Below are positions 52,265-60,881 of a stretch of DNA of 64,000 bases, piece by piece. Below the pieces are notes generated by a model. That model was not told the DNA's origin, searched no databases, and saw only the letters and a program-made list of their open reading frames with translations. Position numbers and translations under genes: made by a program. The DNA is taken from assembly GCA_049700315.1 (NCBI GenBank), contig JBNAVN010000004.1, positions 1-64,000 of the forward strand. Reading direction: 5' to 3'. Position 1 is the stretch's first letter; the number at the start of each line of letters is the position of its first letter. Origin of the DNA: JAOAFX01 sp049700315. GTDB lineage: Bacteria; Hydrothermota; Tepidihabitantia; SM23-42; JAOAFX01.

Positions 52265-53502
52265 ATCTTTTCTCCCTGCATAACTGCAACTTCTGAATAT
52301 TTTGAACATACCTTATTTTCTCGGTTCACCTTCGCGCTCGCTTTCAAAGGCAAAGACCATATCTCAATAAATCCTTTTGAATTAGTCTGGTCAAATTCAT
52401 CAATCCCTTCATAAGTAGCAAGATTCTTAATATAGAGACTCCTATCAGAATGACGACCAACCACAATTGGAGAACCTTTATACAATTTCATTTTCACAAT
52501 TCCTGAAACATATTTCTGGGTTTCATCAATGAATGCAGTAATCGCCTCACGTAATGGACTGAACCATAAGCCATTATAGACAAGTTCAGAAAATACATTT
52601 TCCAAGACTGGTTTAAAATGTAAAACATCCCTTGTCAAAACCAATTTTTCTAAATCCTGGTGTGCCTTGATCAAAATCACTGCTGCAGGTGCCTCATATA
52701 CTTCATGGGACTTTATACCGACAAGCCTTGACTCTATATGGTCAATCCTGCCGATACCATGTTTTCCACCTATTTGATTGAGTTGATTTATGATTCTTAA
52801 GGCACTCATCGCTTCACCATTCACAGCAACAGGAATACCCTGTTTAAATTCAATTTCTATATATTCCGGATTATCAGGTGCATTTTGTGGAGATACAGTC
52901 CATAAGAATGCATCTTCAGGTGGCTCTTTTGTTTCGTCCTCAATCGGACCACACTCAATACTCCTTCCCCAGAGATTTTCATCAATAGAATAAACAGATT
53001 TTTTTTCTTCTATTGGAATGTTATTTTTCTTTGCATACTCAATCTCATAATCCCTTTTTAGATTGAATTCCCTCATTGGTGCAATTGTCTTCAATCCCGG
53101 ATTGAGGGCTGCTACTCCACACTCAAAACGAACCTGGTCATTCCCTTTTCCTGTGCAACCGTGGGCAATATATATTGCACCTATTTTTTCTGCAATCTTT
53201 ACCATATGTTTAACAATCAATGGCCGTGCAAGTGCAGTTGCAAGTGGATATGCGCCTTCATAAAGGGCATTAGCCTTGAGCGCGGGTAATATATAATCCT
53301 GCACAAATTCTTCCCTGGCATCATATATAAATGCCTGGACCGCACCAATTGTCAGGGCTTTATCCCTTATGCCCTGTATATCTTCATTCTGACCAACATC
53401 TATGGTCAGGGTGGCAACCCGGGTATGATAGTTTTCCTCAATCATCTTTATTGCCACCGTTGTATCAAGACCGCCTGAATAGGCGAGCAAGACTTTATTC
53501 AT
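52261..53502 (-). CDS. argG: Argininosuccinate synthase
   Basis: Joins citrulline and aspartate using ATP; 413 residues. LLAYSGGLDTTVAIKMI is the ATP-pyrophosphatase P-loop, and AHGCTGKGNDQVRFE and YSIDENLWGRSIECG are family signatures. It is the first gene of argG-aminotransferase-argH. It is transcribed from a consensus promoter covered by two ArgR-like boxes, so it should be repressed when arginine is abundant. An AGGGGG Shine-Dalgarno precedes the ATG. Confidence 0.96.
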   Translation of the reverse strand: MNKVLLAYSGGLDTTVAIKMIEENYHTRVATLTIDVGQNEDIQGIRDKALTIGAVQAFIYDAREEFVQDYILPALKANALYEGAYPLATALARPLIVKHMVKIAEKIGAIYIAHGCTGKGNDQVRFECGVAALNPGLKTIAPMREFNLKRDYEIEYAKKNNIPIEEKKSVYSIDENLWGRSIECGPIEDETKEPPEDAFLWTVSPQNAPDNPEYIEIEFKQGIPVAVNGEAMSALRIINQLNQIGGKHGIGRIDHIESRLVGIKSHEVYEAPAAVILIKAHQDLEKLVLTRDVLHFKPVLENVFSELVYNGLWFSPLREAITAFIDETQKYVSGIVKMKLYKGSPIVVGRHSDRSLYIKNLATYEGIDEFDQTNSKGFIEIWSLPLKASAKVNRENKVCSKYSEVAVMQGEKI

Positions 53503-53513
53503 TTTACCCCCTT

Positions 53514-53550
53514 TGAATAATTATTTATAAAAAGTGAATAATTATATTCA
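53514..53550 (-). promoter_or_regulatory. Two ArgR operator-like boxes at argG
   Basis: 53535-53550 reads TGAATAATTATATTCA, a near-perfect palindrome that contains the -10 of argG. 53514-53528 reads TGAATAATTATTTAT just downstream. Both resemble the TGAAT/ATTCA half-sites of known ARG boxes, with a slightly longer centre. ArgR is encoded next door, so arginine-dependent repression by covering the -10 is the natural reading. Confidence 0.75.
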
Positions 53551-53568
53551 CAATTTGAACAATGTCAA
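53541..53568 (-). promoter_or_regulatory. Promoter of the argG operon
   Basis: TTGACA, 16 bp, TATAAT on the minus strand, with a leader of about 30 bases to the ATG. Confidence 0.85.
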
Positions 53569-53675
53569 GGGGCAATTAAACCGAAATAAAAATTCAGAAG
53601 TCGGGTAAAGAATTGAGTCTAGAAGTTAGATGTGCGAAATAATTTAGGAGCGGGATGCTTTTATTTGACCATTAT

Positions 53676-54170
53676 TTAACCAATTGTTTTTATTGTTTTT
53701 GGTTTAACACATAGATCCTGGAATCTTTTTTTGACCTTCTTTGTGTTTTCGGCATTATCAACTACAACAAGTATCGTATCATCGCCAGCAACGGTTCCGA
53801 GAATACTTTCCATCTCAGCCAGGTCTATTACCCTGGCAACACCCTGTGCTTCTCCGGGCGGTGTTTTTATCAATATCAGGTTACCTGTTGTTCTAATCTC
53901 CCGAACAAAACTAATGAATTTATTCTTTAACTCACGTTGCGAACTACTGAATTCATCAGAAATTTTGTAAACATAATCACCAAGCCCTTTGATGGCTTTG
54001 ACCACACCAATCTCATGCAGATCCCGTGAAAGTGTTGCCTGCGTAACTGAAATGTTCTGTTTGAGAAGTTCAGCAACAAGTTGTTCCTGTGTGGATATTT
54101 CTTCAGTTTCTATCAATTCTCTAATCTTTTGCTGACGAATTTTTTTTGTCTTAAATTTTCTTTGCGGCAT
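53676..54170 (-). CDS. argR: Arginine repressor
   Basis: A 164-residue regulator. The winged-helix N-terminal domain (KIRQQKIRELIETEEISTQEQL, VTQATLSRDLHEIGVVK) binds ARG boxes. The C-terminal domain (NLILIKTPPGEAQGVARVIDL, ILGTVAGDDTILVV) forms hexamers and binds arginine. Its own promoter has no obvious ARG box. The start is leaderless. The target is most likely the argG operon directly downstream. Confidence 0.95.
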   Translation of the reverse strand: MPQRKFKTKKIRQQKIRELIETEEISTQEQLVAELLKQNISVTQATLSRDLHEIGVVKAIKGLGDYVYKISDEFSSSQRELKNKFISFVREIRTTGNLILIKTPPGEAQGVARVIDLAEMESILGTVAGDDTILVVVDNAENTKKVKKRFQDLCVKPKTIKTIG

Positions 54171-54175
54171 AGAAG

Positions 54176-54203
54176 ATTATATAGATTATTGCAAAAAAAT
54201 CAA
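54176..54203 (-). promoter_or_regulatory. Promoter of argR
   Basis: TTGATT, 16 bp, TATAAT on the minus strand; ATG at the sixth base. Confidence 0.75.
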
Positions 54204-54276
54204 GGGATATTTCTACTCTTCTCCATTTCTTGAAACCATGGTGCCCAACAGAAAAATTCTCAAATAAAGGTATAGC

Positions 54277-54304
54277 AAAAAAAGGGGTCGACAGAGCCGA
54301 CCCC
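54277..54304 (-). terminator. Intrinsic terminator of hsp20
   Basis: Read on the minus strand, a GGGGTCG/CGACCCC stem around a seven-base loop is followed by a run of T. It begins nine bases after the hsp20 stop codon. Confidence 0.9.
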
Positions 54305-54312
54305 TTGTGGAT

Positions 54313-54756
54313 TTATTTGACTTCCACTTCAATCTCTTTAGTCTTAACTGATTCAGGTTTTGGTAAGGTGATATTCAAAATACCATCTTTATAGGATGCC
54401 TTTACCTTGTCTGCTTCAACACTGTAAGGTAGATTAATGGTCCGGGAGAATCTTCCATAGTAACGTTCTATTCTATGAAATTTCTTGTCTTTGGTTTCGC
54501 TTTCCTTTTTCCGCTCACCAGAAATGGAAAGTAAATCACCATCAACCGTAACCTTCAGATCTTCTTTATTCACACCCGGTATTTCTGCACGCACTTCAAT
54601 ATTGCCATTATTCTCAGCAATATCTATTGCGGGCATCCAGCTTCTAACTTCAGGCGCAAAGAATCTCCTGACCATAGAATCATAGATATGGTCAAAATCG
54701 TCATCAAACCTTACCAAATCCTGAAACGGTTCCCATAGTTTAAGTACGTTCTTCAT
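54313..54756 (-). CDS. Small heat-shock protein (Hsp20 / alpha-crystallin)
   Basis: A 147-residue ATP-independent chaperone that holds unfolding proteins. The alpha-crystallin domain is typical: VRAEIPGVNKEDLKVTVDGD, RIERYYGRFSRTINLP and ADKVKASYKDGILNITLPK; the C-terminal IEV anchor is KTKEIEVEVK. The ATG at 54756 follows AGGAGG by eight bases; a GTG nine bases upstream is too close to that site. A possible weak promoter (TTGCCT, 16 bp, TTTAGA) is upstream; no CIRCE-like operator is seen. Confidence 0.94.
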   Translation of the reverse strand: MKNVLKLWEPFQDLVRFDDDFDHIYDSMVRRFFAPEVRSWMPAIDIAENNGNIEVRAEIPGVNKEDLKVTVDGDLLSISGERKKESETKDKKFHRIERYYGRFSRTINLPYSVEADKVKASYKDGILNITLPKPESVKTKEIEVEVK

Positions 54757-54829
54757 ATTAAACACCTCCTTATTTTTTCTAAACTTTAGACAATGAAATA
54801 GGCAAAAGGTTAAATCTGTTGGTTGAGTG

Positions 54830-56080
54830 TCACTTTACTTGAATTACTGCCTCATTTGAGGCACCAACTGAAATGTAGGTTACTTTCATACCCGTGTAAT
54901 GCTCAATTAATTTGATATATTCTTTTGCCTCAGCAGGCAACTGGTCAAATGATTTAATATCGGAAATATCTCTCTTAAAACCCGGTATCTCTTCATATAC
55001 TGGTTCCAATTCATCTGCAATAAACGGATCAAAATCCTTTGCATTTGAATAACCAACGGCTATTTTCAACTTTTCAAAATTTGATAATATATCAAGTTTC
55101 GTCAAAAATAATTCTTTAGCATTGGTCAAACGAGCCGTATATTTCACAACTGAAGCATCAAATGGACCACATCTTCTGGGCCTGCCTGTAGTAGCGCCAT
55201 ACTCATTGCCATATTTCCTAAGATTTTCACCAAATTCCTCTGTATCCTCAGTAGGAAATGGACCAAGCCCAACTCTTGTAGTATATGCCTTGGCAACACC
55301 AATCACCTTTTCAAGATTGAAAGGCACGCCACCAATGCCAACGAATATGCCGCCAGTAATTGTATGAGAAGATGTGACATATGGATATGTGCCAAAATTT
55401 ATATCCAGCAGCATTCCCTGTGCACCCTCAAACAGGATCTGCTTTTTCTCCGCAATTGCTTTCTTAATCAACTCATAATCATCAGTCACAAATGTTTTTA
55501 GTTTTTCAGCATATTCAAAACATTTGTCCACGACCTCATTATCCGATAGGGGTTCAGCATGGTAGATCTCCATTAGAATAAGATTTTTTCTTGAAATATT
55601 CGCACGCAATTTTTTTTCAAGGGTCTCTGGATAATATAGATCACCCAATCTTATTCCAATTCGTGCATATTTATCTTCATACGCAACGCCGATCCCTTTT
55701 TTTGTTGTCCCAATGCCATGGGTTGTCTCTTCTTTGATCTTATCCAGCAGGATGTGATAAGGCATTATCAAATGGCAGAATCTGGAAATCTTTATTCGCT
55801 CTTCAATTTCAGGGTCAAATTTCTTCAAACCATTTATCTCTTCAAGAAATACTGCAGGATCAAGTACACAACCTGCACCGATGAATCCGATTGTTTTTTT
55901 GTTCAACAAGCCACTGGGAATCTGGTGAAAGACAAATCTCTCGCTGTTCCGCCACACCGTATGTCCGGCATTTGGTCCGCCCTGGAACCTAACATTTACA
56001 TCATAATCCTTTGCCAGATAATCAACGACCTTACCTTTTCCTTCATCACCCCACTGGAGACCAACAATCGCTGTATTCAT
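54830..56080 (-). CDS. purA: Adenylosuccinate synthetase
   Basis: Converts IMP and aspartate to adenylosuccinate with GTP, the first step to AMP; 416 residues. GLQWGDEGKGKVVDYLAK is the phosphate loop, and GGPNAGHTV, GIGTTKKGIGVAYEDK, EGAQGMLLDINFGTYPYVTSS and TTGRPRRCGPFD complete the signature. Nearly leaderless: the ATG is the ninth base after the -10. Confidence 0.96.
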   Translation of the reverse strand: MNTAIVGLQWGDEGKGKVVDYLAKDYDVNVRFQGGPNAGHTVWRNSERFVFHQIPSGLLNKKTIGFIGAGCVLDPAVFLEEINGLKKFDPEIEERIKISRFCHLIMPYHILLDKIKEETTHGIGTTKKGIGVAYEDKYARIGIRLGDLYYPETLEKKLRANISRKNLILMEIYHAEPLSDNEVVDKCFEYAEKLKTFVTDDYELIKKAIAEKKQILFEGAQGMLLDINFGTYPYVTSSHTITGGIFVGIGGVPFNLEKVIGVAKAYTTRVGLGPFPTEDTEEFGENLRKYGNEYGATTGRPRRCGPFDASVVKYTARLTNAKELFLTKLDILSNFEKLKIAVGYSNAKDFDPFIADELEPVYEEIPGFKRDISDIKSFDQLPAEAKEYIKLIEHYTGMKVTYISVGASNEAVIQVK

Positions 56081-56088
56081 AACTTTTA

Positions 56089-56116
56089 ATATTATCTACC
56101 GAAAGACAAAAGTCAA
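56089..56116 (-). promoter_or_regulatory. Promoter of purA
   Basis: TTGACT, 16 bp, TAATAT on the minus strand. Confidence 0.7.
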
Positions 56117-56198
56117 GCCTATAGTAAACCGATTTTGATTAGAATCTGCAATGTGGAGAGAAGTCAGGGCGCAAGTTTTTTTTATTTAAATCGCACAA

Positions 56199-56226
56199 TT
56201 GACTAATAGAAAAAAACAGTTATAAT
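56199..56226 (+). promoter_or_regulatory. Promoter of the SHMT-like gene
   Basis: TTGACT, 16 bp, TATAAT, followed by a 20-base stretch with AAGGAGG and a TTG start. Confidence 0.85.
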
Positions 56227-56246
56227 TATTCTTGTAAGGAGGCAAC

Positions 56247-57686
56247 TTGGCAGATTTATCAGAAAAAGTCGGGAAATTGGTTGAAAGAATTGAGAAAAAT
56301 AATCACTGGCGTCAGAGGGAATGTATTAATTTGATTCCGTCTGAGACAACGCCGAGTTTGTTGGTAAAACTCTGTGAGATCTCTGACCCATCTGGAAGGT
56401 ATGCTGAACACCGAACAATGAAGGGCGAAGAGATCTATTTTTATCAGGGAACCGATTTTATCAGAGATGTTGAAGAAGAATTGAGAAAGGAAATGGTTGA
56501 TTATTTTGGCTGTCCGAGCATTGAATTAAGACCTATTAGCGGTCAGATGTCAAATGAAGTAATCTTCAAGGCAATGGTAAAATTCATCAATCGCGATCGG
56601 AAACCAGGCGAACCATTCAGCCGTTTAAAACTCGTGATGAATAACGATTTGAATAAAGGTGGACATTTGAGTTCGCAACCAATGGGCGCACTATTCAACT
56701 ATGTAGAGGAAAACCCCGATACTGGTAAGGAAAATGTCATAAACTTTCCAGTGAAAAAAGAATGTATGCATAAGGCAGATCTGGAAAAGATCGCAGAGAT
56801 TTTAGACAAAAATAGACCTGAACTGATTGTCTTCGGTAAAAGTATGTTTTTGCATAGAGAGCCGGTTGAATTCGTTCATAATATTGTAAAAAACTGGAAT
56901 CCAAGACCAGTATTGATGTTTGATATGGCACATGTGCTTGGTCTTTATGGTGCATTCCAGGAACCATTCAAGGAAGGTGCGGATATTGTAACGGGTAGTA
57001 CCCATAAGACATTTTTCGGACCCCAGCGGGGTGTGATCGCCTCAACAATTACAAAAGATTCTCCGTTTTCAAAACTCTGGATTGAAATAAAGAGCAGGGC
57101 TTTTCCGGGTTCAACGAGCAATCATCATTTAGGAACCTTGCTCGCATTACTAATGGCAACCTATGAAATGAATGCATTCAAAAAAGAATACCAGACTCAG
57201 GTAATAAAGAATGCAAAGGCATTTGCCTGTGCATTAAAAGATTGTAGTATTGATGTGGAAGGGGATGAAAACGAAAGTTTTACTGAGACCCATCAGGTCG
57301 TGATAAGGGTCAAAAAATACGGAAGTGGTAATGAACTGGCAAGAAGACTTGAAAATAACAATATCATTACCAATTACCAGGCTTTGCCTGACGATGAAAG
57401 TTTTCTTGATGCGAGTGGTATAAGAATGGGTGTTCAGGAAATGACAAGATTTGGTATGAAGGAGAAAGATTTCGGTCCGCTTGCCGGATTAATTGCGGAT
57501 GTGATAATGAAAAACAGAAATGTCAAAGAAGAGGTAAGAAAACTACGCAGCCAATTTTTAAGGATGCAATACTGCCTCTCCCCTGAACAAGCAATTCGGT
57601 TTGCAGTCAAAATCTTCTCAAGTGTCTTCCCAGATGTAGAATATTTCAGACTATTTATTGAAAATTTAGAGCAAATACGCTTTTGA
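56247..57686 (+). CDS. Serine hydroxymethyltransferase-like PLP enzyme
   Basis: A 479-residue fold-type I PLP protein. The N-terminus (ECINLIPSETTPSLLVKL, GRYAEHR), DMAHVLGLYGAF and the cofactor Lys in TGSTHKTFFGPQRG match SHMT. Much of the folate-binding region is divergent from GlyA, so it may be a relative acting on another beta-hydroxy amino acid or aldehyde. The start is TTG at 56247, fixed by AAGGAGG four bases before it. It stands alone between purA and the radical SAM gene. Confidence 0.78.
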   Translation: MADLSEKVGKLVERIEKNNHWRQRECINLIPSETTPSLLVKLCEISDPSGRYAEHRTMKGEEIYFYQGTDFIRDVEEELRKEMVDYFGCPSIELRPISGQMSNEVIFKAMVKFINRDRKPGEPFSRLKLVMNNDLNKGGHLSSQPMGALFNYVEENPDTGKENVINFPVKKECMHKADLEKIAEILDKNRPELIVFGKSMFLHREPVEFVHNIVKNWNPRPVLMFDMAHVLGLYGAFQEPFKEGADIVTGSTHKTFFGPQRGVIASTITKDSPFSKLWIEIKSRAFPGSTSNHHLGTLLALLMATYEMNAFKKEYQTQVIKNAKAFACALKDCSIDVEGDENESFTETHQVVIRVKKYGSGNELARRLENNNIITNYQALPDDESFLDASGIRMGVQEMTRFGMKEKDFGPLAGLIADVIMKNRNVKEEVRKLRSQFLRMQYCLSPEQAIRFAVKIFSSVFPDVEYFRLFIENLEQIRF

Positions 57687-57872
57687 TTCACAATCCAGTT
57701 TTGCTGAACAATAATAACAATCTTAATAACAACAATAATGCATCAATAAAGGAATACCATTTGCATCCTTTTTCCTCCATCATTATTTTCACATTTTCAC
57801 AATTACCAGAATGTGAGAATGCCTGATTCTTGAAGGGTAGAATAACCTTCGGGTGAATGACCCTTTCCTTTG

Positions 57873-57900
57873 TTGAAATTTGCTTAGTTATGAATACAAT
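57873..57900 (+). promoter_or_regulatory. Promoter of the radical SAM gene
   Basis: TTGAAA, 16 bp, TACAAT; ATG at the sixth base. Confidence 0.7.
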
Positions 57901-57905
57901 TACCT

Positions 57906-59192
57906 ATGAGGGCATTACTTGTTAATCCCTGGATCTATGATTTTAAGGCGTTTGATTTCTGGAACAAACCAATGGGACTTCTAATTGTTGCTGACATACT
58001 GAAAAAATCAGGTTTTGATATTGATTTTATTGATTGTATGGACCGGTCAAATCCATTTTTCAAAACCGAAACTAAAACCGACATCCACGGTAGGGGAAAG
58101 TATTACTACGAGATTGTTATTAAGCCACATCTTTACACAAATATTCCACGCAGATACAAAAGATATGGTATGCCTGAACAAATATTCATAGACCAAATTA
58201 AGAGACTCAAAAGACCGGATATAATCTTTGTCACTTCTTCAATGACCTATTGGTACTTCGGCGTAGCCCATGCAGTGAAAATATTGAAGGAAAAATTTCC
58301 CGATGCTGTGATCGTGCTTGGCGGTTTGTACGCTACACTATGCAAAGAACACGCAGAAAAGAATTCAGGTGCAGATTTTGTGATTCCTGGTCGGGCTGAA
58401 ACAGAATTGATAAAATTTTTGCAGGATAAAGGGTATGCCAGAAAATCCGTAGAAACAGAAGGTATAATACCCGACTTTTCTCATTATGATTCTCTTAATT
58501 ATGGTGTTATCATTACTTCAAGAGGGTGCCCATTCAGGTGTACTTATTGCGCCACCAAAATCCTGTGGCCTGAATTCTCCTGTTATGATGTCAAACTAAT
58601 ACTTCAACAAATCGCATATTTCTCGCAAAAAACGCGGAACATTGCATTTTTTGATGATGCCTTATTGTGCAATCCTGGATTTCCAGTCATTCTCGAAAAA
58701 ATCATCGCTGAGAATATCAATATCAATCTGCACAGTTCTAATGGACTGCATTGCAGGTTCATTGATAAAGAGATCGCCCGACTGATGTTCAGGGCAAACT
58801 TTAAAACAATGTATCTCAGCCTTGAAACAACAAATCCCCAGGTTCAGAGGTATACCGGCAATAAAGTCAATACAGATGAGTTTCTAAAATCTATAAAGAT
58901 ACTAAAAGAGGCAGGGTTTTCTCCACAGCAGATTCATGTGTATCTGCTTTACGGAATACCCGGACAATCTTATGAAGAAATCATAGATGGAATTAAATTG
59001 TGCCATGGTCTCGGAGTTCATCCCCATCTGTGTGAATTTTCACCCATCCCCCATACTGAAGAATTTCACAGGTCTGGGTTCAGTATTGAAACCGACCCAC
59101 TGTATCATAACAATCATTTCTATACCTGGTATTATCCAGAGCCAAAGCCAGACATCTACCAGAAGGTCAAAAAACTTCTCTCACGCAATTGA
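57906..59192 (+). CDS. B12-binding radical SAM protein
   Basis: A 428-residue enzyme. An N-terminal cobalamin-binding-like Rossmann domain (MRALLVNPW ... DIIFVTSSMTYWY, VIVLGGLYATLC) is followed by a radical SAM barrel with the cluster motif SRGCPFRCTYCATK and GIPGQSYEEIIDGI. Such proteins methylate or rearrange unactivated carbons in lipids, hopanoids or secondary metabolites; the substrate is unknown. The His and Ser-Thr usually next to the corrinoid are not obvious, so B12 may not be bound. Leaderless start. Confidence 0.85.
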   Translation: MRALLVNPWIYDFKAFDFWNKPMGLLIVADILKKSGFDIDFIDCMDRSNPFFKTETKTDIHGRGKYYYEIVIKPHLYTNIPRRYKRYGMPEQIFIDQIKRLKRPDIIFVTSSMTYWYFGVAHAVKILKEKFPDAVIVLGGLYATLCKEHAEKNSGADFVIPGRAETELIKFLQDKGYARKSVETEGIIPDFSHYDSLNYGVIITSRGCPFRCTYCATKILWPEFSCYDVKLILQQIAYFSQKTRNIAFFDDALLCNPGFPVILEKIIAENININLHSSNGLHCRFIDKEIARLMFRANFKTMYLSLETTNPQVQRYTGNKVNTDEFLKSIKILKEAGFSPQQIHVYLLYGIPGQSYEEIIDGIKLCHGLGVHPHLCEFSPIPHTEEFHRSGFSIETDPLYHNNHFYTWYYPEPKPDIYQKVKKLLSRN

Positions 59193-59251
59193 TTACTGAT
59201 ACCCCAACTTAGAAGTTGCGGCTAAACTTTTTTTCCGCTCCAATTCTTAAT

Positions 59252-60790
59252 CTATCGGTTTTCTTTCTCTATAAAACTTTCCACATAATTGATGACTTGA
59301 TCCGGCACATTTCCACCAAATTCTCTGATTCTCAATAAATCCCTTAGCGCAAGGCGATACTCTTGCATATTAAAATATAGAACACCACGATTATGATAAG
59401 CATCCACCAAAGTAGAGTCTATTGTTATCACTGTATTATAGTCACTGAGGGCACGGGGATAATCACCCATACTACTGTAGATATTACCACGATTCATATA
59501 GGCATTCAAATACCGCGGATTGATGCTTATTGCCCTGTCAAAATCCTGCAATGCAGATTTGTAATCCTTGTTTTTGCTATATATAATACCACGACTATTA
59601 TATGGCAAGGGAATATCTGGATAATAGTTTATTGCGTGTGTCCACAACATCATACCATCTCTCCAGATACGACATTGATTATTTGACATATAAGATGCAA
59701 AGCCAAGAACAAAACCTGCAACAACAATTATTAGAATTCTGATTATTCTAACTGCATTCAGATACAGTAAATAAAAAGCAGTGGCAATTAGATAAAGAAA
59801 ACCCGTGATACTCAGATATGTGTATCGGTCTGCTAATATCTGTCCAACAGGAAAAAGTTGTAATACAGGAGCCATCAAGACCAGAAACACAATTGTAGAC
59901 AGGATAGTAATCCTCGTATATCTTGATGAAATAACGACCAGGATGATAATTGCAACGATAGAAATTGAGGCAAACCAATAGTTCTGAACAGGATAGACAC
60001 AGGATAGCCTTGCAGGAATAACTGTCTTATAAAAATAGAAGAGTAGATTGCTCAATGAAATATTAACCTGTTGCAAAAAACTGTACTCACTCTGCTCTAA
60101 GGCACCGGCTGTTTTCTGACCGATGACTGCAATATAAAAAAATACTATAGAAAGAATTAAGAAAGGAGCTGTTCTGATTAATGATTTTTTTATTGGCTGA
60201 TTATAAACGAAATACTCAAGAGCCAGTAACACAAAAGGCAGGGTGATTGCAACTGGTTTTGAGAAAAGTGCCATAATATATGAGAAGAAAGATAAAATAT
60301 AATATCCATCCTTTTTCTTATTCTTAAAATAGGTATATGCAATCAGAGAATCAATAAGAAAAAAAGAATAGAGCAGGTCTTTGCGTCCGGTTACCCAGGC
60401 AACAGGTTCAACATGTAGAGGATGCACTGCAAAAAATAGGGCAGTCAAAAAAGATACACCTATCCTCTTACTAATAGCATATACAACCCAGAAAATCAGA
60501 AGAGTATTCAGTATGTGAAAAATGAGATTGGTTCTATGGTAAACAAAAGGATTAAGACCACCGATTTGATAATCAGTGGCAAAAGAAAGCATGGTCAGGG
60601 GGACATAAGCGCCACCATAGAAACGAGAAAAAAAACTGTTGATATTGTGCCAGTTTAATTGTTGAATATCATTATTTTCATAGACATATTTGTCATCATC
60701 CCAATTTACAAAATCATTATTCAGACACGGATAAAAGGTCACGAAGCAAATGATCACCAGCAAAGAACATAATCCTATAACCCTTATCAT
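59252..60790 (-). CDS. Multi-pass membrane protein with C-terminal TPRs (TMTC-like)
   Basis: A 512-residue protein. About ten membrane helices are followed by three TPRs (PLPYNSRGIIYSKNKDYKSALQ, LNAYMNRGNIYSSMGDYPRAL, DAYHNRGVLYFNMQEYRLAL). The first loop NWDDDKYVYEN, the GGAYVPLTMLS segment and HPLHVEPVAWVTGRKDLL are hallmarks of TMTC-type membrane proteins, which in animals are O-mannosyltransferases; in bacteria the role is unproven. The ATG at 60790 is the seventh base after the -10; the longer frame to 60838 would include the promoter. Confidence 0.8.
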   Translation of the reverse strand: MIRVIGLCSLLVIICFVTFYPCLNNDFVNWDDDKYVYENNDIQQLNWHNINSFFSRFYGGAYVPLTMLSFATDYQIGGLNPFVYHRTNLIFHILNTLLIFWVVYAISKRIGVSFLTALFFAVHPLHVEPVAWVTGRKDLLYSFFLIDSLIAYTYFKNKKKDGYYILSFFSYIMALFSKPVAITLPFVLLALEYFVYNQPIKKSLIRTAPFLILSIVFFYIAVIGQKTAGALEQSEYSFLQQVNISLSNLLFYFYKTVIPARLSCVYPVQNYWFASISIVAIIILVVISSRYTRITILSTIVFLVLMAPVLQLFPVGQILADRYTYLSITGFLYLIATAFYLLYLNAVRIIRILIIVVAGFVLGFASYMSNNQCRIWRDGMMLWTHAINYYPDIPLPYNSRGIIYSKNKDYKSALQDFDRAISINPRYLNAYMNRGNIYSSMGDYPRALSDYNTVITIDSTLVDAYHNRGVLYFNMQEYRLALRDLLRIREFGGNVPDQVINYVESFIEKENR

Positions 60791-60796
60791 AGTATG

Positions 60797-60824
60797 AGTA
60801 TAAAGAAATTTGATAAAAAGGCAA
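60797..60824 (-). promoter_or_regulatory. Promoter of the TMTC-like gene
   Basis: TTGCCT, 16 bp, TATACT on the minus strand; back to back with the pstS promoter 24 bp away. Confidence 0.65.
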
Positions 60825-60848
60825 GATAACAAATACAATCAACAAACA

Positions 60849-60876
60849 TTGACATAAGCCATTTTTTATGTAAAAT
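60849..60876 (+). promoter_or_regulatory. Promoter of the pst operon
   Basis: TTGACA, 16 bp, TAAAAT; the GTG start is the sixth base after the -10. No Pho-box-like direct repeats are visible. Confidence 0.75.
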
Positions 60877-60881
60877 TCCCT

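Noticed and set aside
57687..57905. Possible small RNA between the SHMT-like and radical SAM genes
   Set aside because: Only AT-rich sequence with weak local pairing is visible; the promoter there serves the radical SAM gene.
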